From NCBI GenBank assembly GCA_022969175.1, contig JALJPB010000013.1, positions 22,079 through 86,078 of the forward strand: a stretch of 64,000 bases of DNA. Direction: 5' to 3'. Source of the stretch: Colwellia sp. (GTDB taxonomy: Bacteria; Pseudomonadota; Gammaproteobacteria; Enterobacterales; Alteromonadaceae). Both the position numbers and the translations under genes were made by a program. The notes beneath the pieces are model-generated. The model had not been told where the DNA came from and did no database searches. It saw only the letters and a list, made by a program, of their open reading frames with translations. This document shows, piece by piece, positions 16,432 through 25,914 of the stretch. The stretch's first letter is position 1, and each line of letters starts with the position of its first letter.

Positions 16432-18152
16432 TAAACTAATTTTCCTTCTACTAAATATAATCTTATCTGTTCAAAAGTAATAAACCCCATGATTTCATTG
16501 GCAGATTTATCATAAATATAAATGCCACCACAACGCTGCTGTACCAGTGCTAGGTAGGCTTGATCTAAAGTTGATTGGCTATTCATAGCGATAAGTTTGT
16601 GATGAATGAACTTATCATTTTTACTTTCATTATCAGTTTTTTTATCAGTTTTTTTATCAGTTTTTTTATCAGCTTTTTCAGGCCAATAAAATTCAGTGAT
16701 ATTGCCTGTTGATATTTTGAAAATGGTGGGCTGAGAGTGATCCGCGAATTTCTGGTTGTCAGTTTCTGGTAATGGTTTATCACTCAGTTCGATCAAAGAG
16801 ATGTTATCTTGAATGATCCCCATAACGCCAATTTTTTGTAACGATCTTTCTATTGGTGGTTTGGTGTAAGTTAGATTTTGAATATCTAATTGCATATGAA
16901 TTATCGAGCGATTCTTAAGTAATTGGCCTGAAATTAAGCTTGAGGTGGTAATAATGATCATGGCGGGAATAATGATTTCAATTTGATATGATAGCTCCAT
17001 AACGGTAATCAAGGCTGTTAGTGGCGCATTCAACGTGGCCGCTAAAAAGCCAGCCATACCCATTAAAGCAAAGTCACTGCCTAAGTGCTCTCCAGGAATA
17101 ATCCCAACAGCAATACTTGATGCACAAACACCCGCAATTGCGCCGATACTTAAAATGGGACCTATAATTCCGCCAGGTATACCTAAACCTAAAGCAAAAA
17201 TAGTCATTAAAAATTTAGCCACCAATAAAGCCACTAAAAGATCTAGTTCAAAACTATGGGATAAAGAAAAATCTAAACTTATTAAACCTGACCCCATGGC
17301 ATAGGGAACTGCTGCACCTAGTAGTCCTGTGATCAGAGCCGCAATCATTAAACGAGTAATGATATGAAATTTTATTGAATGTTTAATTATTAATATTAGG
17401 TAGCGGTTAAATAAGAATGCTAGTACACCCAGAGCGATACCAAGCAAAATTAAAGACGGGTAATATTCCTTGCCAAGTGCTATTTCTTGCAGAAACTCGT
17501 ATTCGTGGGCAGGGCCAAATATGCTGCTGGTAATTAAAGAGCCGACCAGGGCTGCAAGCATTACCGGAATGAAAATATGTACCTTGTAGTCTCGTAAAAT
17601 AACTTCCATGACAAAAATTACCGCAGCTAAAGGGGTATTAAAAGTTGCAGCAATACCTGCAGCAATACCGCAAGCACATAAGGTTCTAATACTATTGTAT
17701 GGCAGTCTTAGAATATTGCCTAAATAACCACTGCAAGCTGCACCTAAATGAACCGCAGGCCCTTCTTTACCTACTGAGAACCCAGAGGCGAGGGCAACTA
17801 CGCTGCCCCAAAATTGGTTTAAGGTATTTCGTAAAGGGATAACACCATGAGCTACTTTTAGGCGATTTAGAACAAAAGGGATACCGCTGCGTAGGTATTT
17901 GTACCCGGTGAGCCAGGCAAACAACAAAATAACTAATGCACCGACGATAGGTAAATCAAAACGACTTACCATATCTAAGCTGCTATAGTTGTCGCGCTCA
18001 GCTAAGTAGAGTTGTTGTATTGAGCGTATGCAAAAAAGAAAGAGTACAATAAGTAGCGAAGAAACACTGCCACCTATTATTGCTAAAACGCATAATTGCC
18101 AAGATGTTTTTGGTAGCGCTAAACGCTTTCTTAATGGATTTAATGACGCCAT
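16431..18152 (-). CDS. ClC-family chloride channel or H+/Cl- antiporter with CBS domain
   Basis: Integral membrane protein of 573 residues with about ten hydrophobic helices. It keeps the ClC selectivity motifs: GSGIP near the N-terminal helices, GKEGPAVHLGAA with the gating Glu, and GLGIPGGIIGP. The C-terminal cytoplasmic part (about 420-573) has CBS-like sequence, GGIYIYDKSANEIMGFITFEQI, interrupted by a lysine-rich KKTD repeat linker encoded by a 12-bp tandem repeat. It overlaps hemJ by one base. The gating Glu suggests an antiporter, but transport mode is not proven by sequence. Confidence 0.9.
   Translation of the reverse strand: MASLNPLRKRLALPKTSWQLCVLAIIGGSVSSLLIVLFLFCIRSIQQLYLAERDNYSSLDMVSRFDLPIVGALVILLFAWLTGYKYLRSGIPFVLNRLKVAHGVIPLRNTLNQFWGSVVALASGFSVGKEGPAVHLGAACSGYLGNILRLPYNSIRTLCACGIAAGIAATFNTPLAAVIFVMEVILRDYKVHIFIPVMLAALVGSLITSSIFGPAHEYEFLQEIALGKEYYPSLILLGIALGVLAFLFNRYLILIIKHSIKFHIITRLMIAALITGLLGAAVPYAMGSGLISLDFSLSHSFELDLLVALLVAKFLMTIFALGLGIPGGIIGPILSIGAIAGVCASSIAVGIIPGEHLGSDFALMGMAGFLAATLNAPLTALITVMELSYQIEIIIPAMIIITTSSLISGQLLKNRSIIHMQLDIQNLTYTKPPIERSLQKIGVMGIIQDNISLIELSDKPLPETDNQKFADHSQPTIFKISTGNITEFYWPEKADKKTDKKTDKKTDNESKNDKFIHHKLIAMNSQSTLDQAYLALVQQRCGGIYIYDKSANEIMGFITFEQIRLYLVEGKLV
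16632..16679. repeat. 12-bp in-frame tandem repeat in the ClC gene
   Basis: Three perfect copies of ATCAGTTTTTTT (16632-16667) are followed by a degenerate fourth (16668-16679). On the coding strand each unit reads Lys-Lys-Thr-Asp, so copy number can vary without changing frame. Loss or gain within the T7 runs would cause a frameshift. Confidence 0.9.
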
Positions 18153-18245
18153 AGTGAGTCAAATATTCTTAGTGAGCATTTTGTTATTTTTATTATATCC
18201 GAGCTGTTTGGATATAAATACATTGGACAGCATAATATTTTACAA

Positions 18246-19043
18246 ATGAATTGGTTAGCTAAAATTAGTTTTAAAACTATGATCAGACGTTTTGGTCCCT
18301 ATCGATCTACTTTATTATTATTGCTAATTGTTGGTATTTGTTTATATGGTGGTTACCGTACAGGTAATTATTATCATGGTCATCAAATAAAAACACTTAA
18401 CGCACAAAAACAAAGGCTTAACGATTTATATCATCAGCAAAATGAACAAACACGTCGTATAAATACCCTAGAGGTAGAACTTGAGGTTGAACGTTTGGCA
18501 AATCAAAAGTCACTAACTATCTTAAAGGAAATGGAAAATAGCCATTACGAAGTAAAGAAAGAGTTAGCATTTTATGAAAAAGTGATGGCACCAGAAAAGC
18601 AAGCTGATGGCTTAGCAATAGATAACGCAACTTTTGTAACTACCGAAAGCCCAGACCATTACCGGTTTCAGGTGGTTTTGGTGCAACAACGCTTAAAGAA
18701 AAGGTATGCAAAAGGCTATGTGGAGTTAATCTTTGTTGGTAGTTTGAATAATAAACCCAGTAAAATCAAATTAACCGATATCACTACCCTAACTAAAAAA
18801 GATCTTGGCTTTAGCTTTCAATATTTCCAATTGATTGACGGTGAATTCACTTTACCAAAAGGTTTTATTGTTGAACAGGTGAACGTCTCAGCTATATTAC
18901 AAAAAAGTAAATGGCAAAAATATCATAAGCTCGACAAAACCTATTCATGGCCAATTGAACCTGCTCAAAACTCGTTAATTGAGGAGAAACTTATCAAAGA
19001 AATAATTGTTCCGTACAAAGATAAAGAAGTAATACTTGATTAA
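18246..19043 (+). CDS. Membrane-anchored coiled-coil protein (DUF6776-like)
   Basis: 265 residues. One membrane helix (about 23-42) is followed by a coiled coil (about 50-125) and a C-terminal beta-rich domain (about 135-245). The arrangement and the FYEKVMAPE segment fit the DUF6776 family of gammaproteobacteria, usually found next to erpA or bactofilin genes. It precedes erpA by 59 bases and they are probably co-transcribed. No enzymatic motif is visible and function is unknown. Confidence 0.75.
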   Translation: MNWLAKISFKTMIRRFGPYRSTLLLLLIVGICLYGGYRTGNYYHGHQIKTLNAQKQRLNDLYHQQNEQTRRINTLEVELEVERLANQKSLTILKEMENSHYEVKKELAFYEKVMAPEKQADGLAIDNATFVTTESPDHYRFQVVLVQQRLKKRYAKGYVELIFVGSLNNKPSKIKLTDITTLTKKDLGFSFQYFQLIDGEFTLPKGFIVEQVNVSAILQKSKWQKYHKLDKTYSWPIEPAQNSLIEEKLIKEIIVPYKDKEVILD

Positions 19044-19102
19044 ATTAGTCAAGTTTAAGATAATTGACTTTCATAAATAATGTTTGTAGTAAGAAGAGCT
19101 AG

Positions 19103-19444
19103 ATGTCAAACCCTGAATTACCTATTCAATTTACTGATGCGGCTGCTAATAAAGTCTTAGCGCTAGTGACAGAAGAAGAAAACCCTGAATTGAAATTACG
19201 TGTTTACGTTACCGGCGGTGGTTGCTCTGGATTTCAATATGGCTTTACTTTTGATGAGAAAGTCAATGAAGGTGATATGACTATCGTTAAAAAAGGCGTG
19301 ACTATGGTTGTTGACCCTATGAGCTTACAGTACCTTGTCGGTGGTGAAGTTGATTATACGGAAGGGTTAGAAGGCAGTCGTTTTTTAGTGACTAATCCCA
19401 ATGCGACGGCAACCTGTGGTTGTGGTTCTTCATTTTCTATTTAG
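19103..19444 (+). CDS. erpA: Iron-sulfur cluster insertion protein ErpA
   Basis: A-type carrier that delivers [4Fe-4S] clusters to apo-enzymes such as IspG. The 113 residues carry the three invariant cysteines: Cys41 in [11 protein letters not shown] and Cys105 and Cys107 in CGCGSSF. The length and the DAAANKV N-terminus separate it from IscA and SufA. A terminator lies directly downstream. Confidence 0.95.
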   Translation: MSNPELPIQFTDAAANKVLALVTEEENPELKLRVYVTGGGCSGFQYGFTFDEKVNEGDMTIVKKGVTMVVDPMSLQYLVGGEVDYTEGLEGSRFLVTNPNATATCGCGSSFSI

Positions 19445-19458
19445 TTGAACAATGACTT

Positions 19459-19486
19459 AAAAAAATCGACTTTATGTCGATTTTTT
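19459..19486 (+). terminator. Rho-independent terminator after erpA
   Basis: AAAAAAATCGAC (19459-19470), loop TTTAT, GTCGATTTTTT (19476-19486), followed by non-coding sequence. Confidence 0.85.
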
Positions 19487-19544
19487 ACGTTATGGCTAGG
19501 ATCAACACGCCTAAGCTGCTTGAGTTAGTAATACCTACTACAAG

Positions 19545-19756
19545 GGCTTCAAACCAATCAAAAACTTTGTCATGTTATCGCCAGTAAATATTCGTCCATG
19601 TTGTAGTGCCATATAGTCAATATCTAATGTTCTGACTCTTTTTATCCAATCACTTTTAGCTATTAGTGATAAATTCTTTGTTATTTTGTCGCAAATTATA
19701 AATTAGCTGCAACAAACATAGCTTGCTCCATTAAGTCACGACCTCAATTTGTTTTT
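19545..19756 (-). pseudogene. Remnant of an MBL-fold (ODP-type) metallo-hydrolase gene
   Basis: On the minus strand, 19545-19700 encodes an open C-terminal-like fragment, SDWIKRVRTLDIDYMALQHG followed by RIFTGDNMTKFL, that resembles the end of flavodiiron-like MBL-fold proteins (the QHG histidine and the FLxWL tail). A second fragment, RDLMEQAMFVAAN, lies upstream in another frame (about 19700-19740) and stop codons separate the two. There is no start codon or ribosome site. The rest of the 485-base gap (19445-19929) holds the erpA terminator and nothing else recognisable. The family assignment is from memory of motifs and is tentative. Confidence 0.5.
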
Positions 19757-19929
19757 ACTTTAAAGTTAATGTGCTATTGGTTTATCTCCCTAAAGCCAGT
19801 GGTAAATATTCAATTACGCGAGCCAATAAATTGATCCAACTTAATGTTAGTGAGATTGATTGCATATTTGTCTAACTTTAAAGATACTTAGTTGTATCGC
19901 AAAGATGAAAATAATATAAGTGAGAATAC

Positions 19930-21366
19930 ATGTTTACAAATGCTCAACAATTATTGATTAAATCAATCATTGTTATATCCCTCTCGTTTGTTGCCAATAG
20001 TTATGCCAGCACTGAAAATGTGAATACAAGCCAACGATTTTTAACTGAAAAAGATATTCATCAAATGAACGTGCTAAAAAACGAGGCATTATCATCAACG
20101 CTGTCTTATCAAATTATTGAGTCATTAACGACAGAAGTAGGGCATCGGATGATGGGCTCTGTAGGAGATGAGTTAGCAGTAAAGTGGGCTGTTGATAAAA
20201 TGAATAGACTAGGGTTTGACAAAGTATGGACAGAAGAAGTCACTCATACTCAATGGCATAGAGGGGAAGCATTGGCCCGAATTGTCGCACCCTATGCACA
20301 CAAAATCGTTGTTATTGCGCTTGGTGGTAGTGTAGGTACTGGTGACAATGGTATTACTGCTAATGTTGTACATTTTAATACTTTAGCTGATTTGAAAGCT
20401 GCAAAGAAAGGCAGCTTGACAGGAAAAATAGCATTCGTCTCTTATCGAATGGCACGACACATTGATGGCAATGGTTACGGTAAAGCTGTTGGTACACGGG
20501 TAAATGGTGCAAGTATTGCCGCACAGAAAGGTGCTGTAGCACTTATTATGCGCTCAGTGGGAACAGATGATAACCGTGTCGCTCATACTGGTGTTATGAG
20601 GTACAAAGAAGGCGTTAATCAAATACCTGCAGCAGCACTTTCAAATCCAGATGCGGATTTACTCGTTAATCAACTCAATCGCGGAAATCCTGTCAGTTTT
20701 TACTTGAAAATGACATCACACATCGAGCCAAAAACTATTATAAAGTCTGCCAATGTTATTGGTGAAATTACTGGCAGTGAATTGCCCAATGAGATTGTAG
20801 CTATTGGTGCCCATTTAGATAGTTGGGATGTTGGTACTGGTGCATTAGATGATGGTATGGGCGTAGGGATGGTTTTATCTGCAGCACATCAAATATCTAA
20901 ATTAACTGTGCGCCCTAAACGTACCATACGGGTGGTATTATTTGCTGGCGAAGAAATCGGTTTGTTAGGAGCAAAGCAATACATGATTGATCATAAAGAT
21001 GAGATAAAAAATCATGTACTTGGAGCTGAGTGGGACTTTGGCTTAGGAAGAATCTATCAAATGAAAACGGGAGTTGGGGCAACAGCATTAAACGCAGTTC
21101 GTGAATTTGCTCAACAATTAGCGCCACTTGGTGTTTCTTTAGCTGCAAGTAACGATGCTAAAGCTCAATCGGATATGGGGTTATTAAGTAAAGCGGGAAT
21201 GCCTAGTATTAATTTTTCACCTGACGGTAGTCGATATTTTGATTACCACCATACTGAAAATGATACTTTTGATAAGGTAAACCTAGAAGACTTACAACAA
21301 AATACTGCTGTTTATACTATGTTTGCTTATTTTGCTGCGCAGACTGCGGTAGATTTTAGAAAGTAA
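19930..21366 (+). CDS. Exported M28-family metallopeptidase
   Basis: A 478-residue secreted or periplasmic zinc peptidase like carboxypeptidase Q. A signal peptide covers about 1-26. A PA-type insert lies around 130-260, and the M28 catalytic domain includes GAHLDSWDVGTGALDDG (zinc His and bridging Asp), AGEEIGLLGAKQY (catalytic and zinc Glu) and DYHHTENDTFDKV (last zinc His). It probably degrades peptides or dipeptides taken from seawater protein. It stands alone. Confidence 0.9.
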   Translation: MFTNAQQLLIKSIIVISLSFVANSYASTENVNTSQRFLTEKDIHQMNVLKNEALSSTLSYQIIESLTTEVGHRMMGSVGDELAVKWAVDKMNRLGFDKVWTEEVTHTQWHRGEALARIVAPYAHKIVVIALGGSVGTGDNGITANVVHFNTLADLKAAKKGSLTGKIAFVSYRMARHIDGNGYGKAVGTRVNGASIAAQKGAVALIMRSVGTDDNRVAHTGVMRYKEGVNQIPAAALSNPDADLLVNQLNRGNPVSFYLKMTSHIEPKTIIKSANVIGEITGSELPNEIVAIGAHLDSWDVGTGALDDGMGVGMVLSAAHQISKLTVRPKRTIRVVLFAGEEIGLLGAKQYMIDHKDEIKNHVLGAEWDFGLGRIYQMKTGVGATALNAVREFAQQLAPLGVSLAASNDAKAQSDMGLLSKAGMPSINFSPDGSRYFDYHHTENDTFDKVNLEDLQQNTAVYTMFAYFAAQTAVDFRK

Positions 21367-21426
21367 TATGCTCAGCGTGAACCGTTAATTTAAACAGCAA
21401 GCTTTTAGTGTCGAGGGCTTGTTGTT

Positions 21427-22635
21427 TTATCCTTGCATCAATAAAAACTCAACAATTTTATTCATATCTAAATCAAAGTCGTTGGCTCGAACTCCTTTTA
21501 CGATGAAGTCTTTATCGTCAGAGAGGTCAACGTCTTCTGTCATGACATAATGATGATGTTCTACACTGTAAAATGAGCGAACTTTAGGTTTGACTGGATT
21601 ATCTTGATTTCGCCCTTCTACAATAGCAAGTTTATTAGAGCTTAATTCAACCAAAGAACCAACAGGGTAAACGCCCATACATTTAATAAATTTATTCACT
21701 AATTCATTATCTAAATGTTTGTCTTGTGCGAGTTTCAACATAATATTAAACGCTTTAATATGAGGGTAGCCTTCTTTATATACACGGTCTGAAGTTAAAG
21801 CATCAAAAATATCACATATCGTTATCATTCGGCCATAAAGAGATATTTCATCTGCTTTAATTTGGTAGGGGTAACCTTGACCGTTAAGTTTTTCATGATG
21901 CAGAGCGGCGACTTCTAAACTGATTTCTGAAATGTTGGCGGTTTTATTAATAATTTCTATTGAATGGTTAACATGAGTTTTCATTATTGTGAATTCAGCT
22001 GACGTGAGTTTACCAGGCTTGTTCAAGATTTCATCAGGGATCATTATTTTACCTACATCATGTAAAAATGCTCCGATGGAGAGTTCTTGAACAATTTTTC
22101 TGTCTATTTTCAAATGACGGGCAAAAATACTCATTAAAATAGACACTGATACAGAGTGCTCTAATAAATATTCATCTTTTATTCTAATGTTTATGACACA
22201 AGCCAATGCATCAGGGTTATTAAATATTGCTTCGATGGTTTTATTGGTGATATTTTTTACTGGTTCTAAATCGAGAGCTTTACCATTAAAAGCATCATTA
22301 AATATTTGTTGTTGAATACTTTTAGAGTGATTAAACAACTCTTTAGCTCTGGTGACTTCTAATATACTTGGTGGCGCAGGTACTGGAACTGATGCTATAA
22401 ACTCTTCAGGAGCTTTATTAGCGAGTAAGGTCGCCTTTGAAGGTGTTTCTTGCAATGTTTTACTGGTATCAATCGATACTGATAATACACCTTTATTTTT
22501 GAAATGATCAATAATGGCTTGTTTTTTTATATGGCCAGCACTGTTGAGGGTGAAAGTGCCTGTTTGCTTAACAATGGCAATAACGTAATGACCCATTAAA
22601 AGCTCTTCAATTTTTTTCTCGACGATCATTAACAC
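21427..22635 (-). CDS. HD-GYP domain protein with DUF3391, c-di-GMP phosphodiesterase
   Basis: 402 residues. The N-terminal DUF3391-like domain (about 5-75) is followed by an HD-GYP domain (about 150-330) with FLHDVGKIMIPDEILNKPGKL, HH in AALHHEK and the GYP triplet in NGQGYP. These are the residues of active phosphodiesterases that open cyclic di-GMP. It has a close paralogue at 23777-24931, with a diguanylate cyclase gene between them; the gap to that gene is 10 bases, so the two are probably one operon. The longer spacer rich in Ala and Pro (about 80-110) is absent from the paralogue. Confidence 0.92.
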   Translation of the reverse strand: MLMIVEKKIEELLMGHYVIAIVKQTGTFTLNSAGHIKKQAIIDHFKNKGVLSVSIDTSKTLQETPSKATLLANKAPEEFIASVPVPAPPSILEVTRAKELFNHSKSIQQQIFNDAFNGKALDLEPVKNITNKTIEAIFNNPDALACVINIRIKDEYLLEHSVSVSILMSIFARHLKIDRKIVQELSIGAFLHDVGKIMIPDEILNKPGKLTSAEFTIMKTHVNHSIEIINKTANISEISLEVAALHHEKLNGQGYPYQIKADEISLYGRMITICDIFDALTSDRVYKEGYPHIKAFNIMLKLAQDKHLDNELVNKFIKCMGVYPVGSLVELSSNKLAIVEGRNQDNPVKPKVRSFYSVEHHHYVMTEDVDLSDDKDFIVKGVRANDFDLDMNKIVEFLLMQG

Positions 22636-22645
22636 ACTCCTTTGT

Positions 22646-23659
22646 CTACATTGAATTGGCCATTACTTTTTTATGAAGATAGAGTTGTTGGTCTGCTTGT
22701 TTTAATAACTGATCCATATTTTGACTACCATCACTGGCGGATACACCACAACTAATGGTGATAGCTAGAGATTCGCCTTCATATGGCATGGGGTGTTCAA
22801 TAAAGAATTGGCATAATCGTTGTGCTATATTTTGAGCTTCTTTATAAGTTTGCCCTGCTAAAGTTATTACAAATTCATCACCAGCATAGCGAAAGCATTG
22901 ATCATTTTCTCTAATAAGCTCTTGTAACTGATTAGCGACATAAGTTAATACTTTATCACCACAATCATGACCGTAAGTGTCATTAATTGCCTTGAATTTA
23001 TTGCAGTCAATAAAAATAAGCGAAAAGGGGATATCATATCGCCGCTGTCGAGTTAACTCTTCGTTGATTGATTTTTCCATTAAACGGCGGTTTGCAACCC
23101 CAGTTAGCCGGTCATAATTTGCCATGTGTTCAAGTTGTTCTCTAATTAATGCATTAGATAAACACAGGCTGATTTTTACTGACAGTTGCTCTAAATGAAA
23201 AGTGCCAAGTTGGGGAGTAAAGCGTTCTTTATCTTCATCAGTAAATAATAAACTGCCAAATAGTTTACCTTCAAGGTTTAGTGGCGTAATCGCTGCAGAA
23301 GCTGAGTTTTTAAGTAAGTCTTCGGGAATTACTTGAGTTAACTGCGGCATGTTATTAGTGAGAAAAGGTTTGTTATCAGCATGAAAATTATGAAGTATAT
23401 GCTCTGAAACAGTACGGCAATTTTCTTGGTGCCAGGTACTTTGCATATTGCCACTAAGTAAATAGGAAATGGGGGTGGGGTCAACAAGTAATAAAGCGAC
23501 ATTAGTCAGCTGAAACTTATTCTTTATCGAATCAAGTAGGCGCTTTAATAGCTCATTACTTGATTGACAGCTTAGAATTTCAGTTTCTATATCAAAAAGT
23601 TTTTTAGCTATTGCCTCATTAACTCTTGAGTTATCAATTAGTTGCTGTAATTCAGACAT
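22646..23659 (-). CDS. GAF-GGDEF diguanylate cyclase
   Basis: 337 cytoplasmic residues with a GAF-like sensor domain (about 20-175) and a GGDEF domain (about 180-335) starting DRLTGVANRR. The active-site motif reads AGDEF (FRYAGDEFVITL), a known functional variant of GGDEF. No RxxD inhibitory site is obvious five residues before it. It is flanked on both sides by HD-GYP paralogues, giving synthesis and breakdown of c-di-GMP in one cluster. Confidence 0.9.
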   Translation of the reverse strand: MSELQQLIDNSRVNEAIAKKLFDIETEILSCQSSNELLKRLLDSIKNKFQLTNVALLLVDPTPISYLLSGNMQSTWHQENCRTVSEHILHNFHADNKPFLTNNMPQLTQVIPEDLLKNSASAAITPLNLEGKLFGSLLFTDEDKERFTPQLGTFHLEQLSVKISLCLSNALIREQLEHMANYDRLTGVANRRLMEKSINEELTRQRRYDIPFSLIFIDCNKFKAINDTYGHDCGDKVLTYVANQLQELIRENDQCFRYAGDEFVITLAGQTYKEAQNIAQRLCQFFIEHPMPYEGESLAITISCGVSASDGSQNMDQLLKQADQQLYLHKKVMANSM

Positions 23660-23776
23660 TGTACCCTAGTTAAAGCTGTTCGGTAAACCAAGTCTCATTG
23701 TTATCATTTTAGTGCTGATAATCAAGTAGAAAAATCAATCAATTTTTAATTGATTATTAATAGACAACTAAGATTG

Positions 23777-24931
23777 TTAGCCCTGCATTAATAACATTTC
23801 AATAATTTTATTCATATCAAGGTCAAAGTCTTCTGCTCTGACGCCCTTAACAATAAAGTCTTCAGTATCGGTTAGGTCAATATCTTGTGTATTAAGAAAA
23901 TGATTCAGTTTAACACTATAAAAGGATCGAACCTTAGGATTAGTGATATCGCCATCGTTTCTTTGTTCAACAATCGCTAGTTTTTTAGAGTTTAACTGTA
24001 CTAAGGATCCGACAGGAAAAGTACCAACGCATTTAATAAATTCATCAACTAAGCCGGAATCTAAGTGATTTTGCTTAGCTAACTCTAATAGGATGGAAAA
24101 GGCTTTGGCATGAGTAAAGCCTTTTTTATAAACTCGAGTGGCAGTTAACGCATCAAAAATGTCACATATCGCAATCATACGGCCATATCGGGTTATTTCA
24201 TCGCCTTTTAGTTGATTAGGATAGCCAAAGCCATTTATTTTTTCATGATGTTGTGCTGCTATTTGCAAGCTTAATTTTGATATTCCTGGTGTTTTTTTTA
24301 TGATATCGATAGAGTGACTTGCGTGAGTTTTCATTATGGTAAACTCTTCATCAGTAAGTTTACCTGGTTTATTTAGTATCTCATCAGGGATCATGATTTT
24401 GCCAACATCATGTAAAAAAGCACCAATTGATAGGTGTTGAACAATTTTTTTGCTTATTTTTAAATGGCGAGCAAAAATAGTGATATAAACAGAGACGGCA
24501 ACAGAATGCTCTAATAAATACTCATTTTTTTCTCGAATGTTTATCATACAAGCGAGTGAGTCAGGGTTATTGAAAATAGCATCTACAGATTTGTTAGTAA
24601 TCTCAATGACAGGCTCTAGATCTAAAGTGGTACCGTTAAGAGCGGAAGCAAAGACTTCTTTTTGAATCGCTTTTGATTGTTCAAAAATTTCTTTAGCTTC
24701 TTTTACTTCAGCAATGATAGTCGCTTTATCTTTAGGAAGTTTAGGCTTAGCAACTAATGTTTTGCTCTCATCAATAAATACTGATAATACTTTTTTTGAT
24801 TTTAAATGATTAATCACTGCTTCGCTTTTGATATGCCCAGGGGCACTCAAAGAAAAACTACTATTTTGCTTGGCTATTTTTGTTACATAATGGCCAACTA
24901 CAAGCTCTGAAAGCGTTTTTTCTACGATCAT
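23777..24931 (-). CDS. HD-GYP domain protein with DUF3391 (paralogue)
   Basis: 384 residues, very similar through most of its length to the protein at 21427-22635: same DUF3391 N-terminus, FLHDVGKIMIPDEILNKPGKL and an HH plus GYP (FGYPNQL) signature. Both C-termini end with the same DFDLDMNKI-type tail. The pair most likely arose by tandem duplication around the GGDEF gene. It reads in the same direction, with 117 bases to the cyclase. Expected to be an active c-di-GMP phosphodiesterase. Confidence 0.92.
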   Translation of the reverse strand: MIVEKTLSELVVGHYVTKIAKQNSSFSLSAPGHIKSEAVINHLKSKKVLSVFIDESKTLVAKPKLPKDKATIIAEVKEAKEIFEQSKAIQKEVFASALNGTTLDLEPVIEITNKSVDAIFNNPDSLACMINIREKNEYLLEHSVAVSVYITIFARHLKISKKIVQHLSIGAFLHDVGKIMIPDEILNKPGKLTDEEFTIMKTHASHSIDIIKKTPGISKLSLQIAAQHHEKINGFGYPNQLKGDEITRYGRMIAICDIFDALTATRVYKKGFTHAKAFSILLELAKQNHLDSGLVDEFIKCVGTFPVGSLVQLNSKKLAIVEQRNDGDITNPKVRSFYSVKLNHFLNTQDIDLTDTEDFIVKGVRAEDFDLDMNKIIEMLLMQG

Positions 24932-25130
24932 TAATATTGGGTCATCTAATGGTTAACTAAAAATAAGTTTTCTATCATTGGCAGTAAATATAGTGCTTTT
25001 TGTCGCGTTTAACAATGGTATTAAAATTGCTTTATTTAAAACTACTCAATATTTATCTAATTAAGCCGATGTAATATTGACACTATACCGATAGTTATAT
25101 GGCTTTGCTTTCCAATTTAGGACCTTTTTT

Positions 25131-25748
25131 ATGCGTAATATATTATTAGTACTATTTATCTTTATTTGTACATTACCTTCTGCCAAGGCAGCGAATTTAC
25201 AAGCAGTTCAGATTTATACTGATAATCAGCTGCTTGATTTAATAAGAGAAAACAAGCATTTAAGTCAAGTTGTTTTAGATGAATGCCAGTTAGTACAAGA
25301 TATAGAAGCACGAGCAATAAAGGCTAATATGCCGTCATACCAGTTTTTGTGGGGGGATATGTTGGCTTATGGCATTTGTATTAAAAAAGATGTGCCATTA
25401 GGTTTGCATTATATGCAGCTTGCTGCGGATCAGGGCTTACCTGAGGGCTTAGAGCAATTAGGACGTTATTATCATATTGGTAAGTTTATGCAGGTCGACA
25501 TTAATCAAGCGATTATCTTCTTAAAAGCAGCAGCTAGTACTGATAACTTAGCAGCGCAAATGCGTTTGGCTAGTATTTATCAGCAAGGTCAAGGCAGTCC
25601 TCTTGATTATCCTATGCTGTATTCTCAGTTACATCATTCAATTACCGATGATAAAGTTACTCATAAAAAAATAGCAGAGTTACTAATTGCTTTAGAAGAA
25701 AAAATGCCGGAGCGAGTAGTTAACAATGCCAAAAAAGGCCATTACTAA
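25131..25748 (+). CDS. motX: Sodium-type flagellar motor protein MotX
   Basis: 205 residues with a signal peptide (1-21, ending AKAAN) and Sel1-like repeats. Segments such as DECQLVQDIEARA, FLWGDMLAYGICI, LEQLGRYYHIG and GSPLDYPMLY match MotX of Vibrio, a T-ring protein that holds the PomA/PomB stator of the sodium-driven polar flagellum. An AGGAC Shine-Dalgarno precedes the ATG. No other flagellar gene is near, as is usual for motX. Confidence 0.88.
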   Translation: MRNILLVLFIFICTLPSAKAANLQAVQIYTDNQLLDLIRENKHLSQVVLDECQLVQDIEARAIKANMPSYQFLWGDMLAYGICIKKDVPLGLHYMQLAADQGLPEGLEQLGRYYHIGKFMQVDINQAIIFLKAAASTDNLAAQMRLASIYQQGQGSPLDYPMLYSQLHHSITDDKVTHKKIAELLIALEEKMPERVVNNAKKGHY

Positions 25749-25914
25749 CTTTTAAGAAATATATTTTTACTTTTGATATATTTGCTTTTTATCAAAATGT
25801 TTTTTACACTCCACCAAGAAATGACAGCGCTGTCTTTGTTTGCGTGATTGATACATAATTGGTTAGTACCATAACCAATAAAAAATAGATAAAATCAATT
25901 TGGATCTCTACCTA

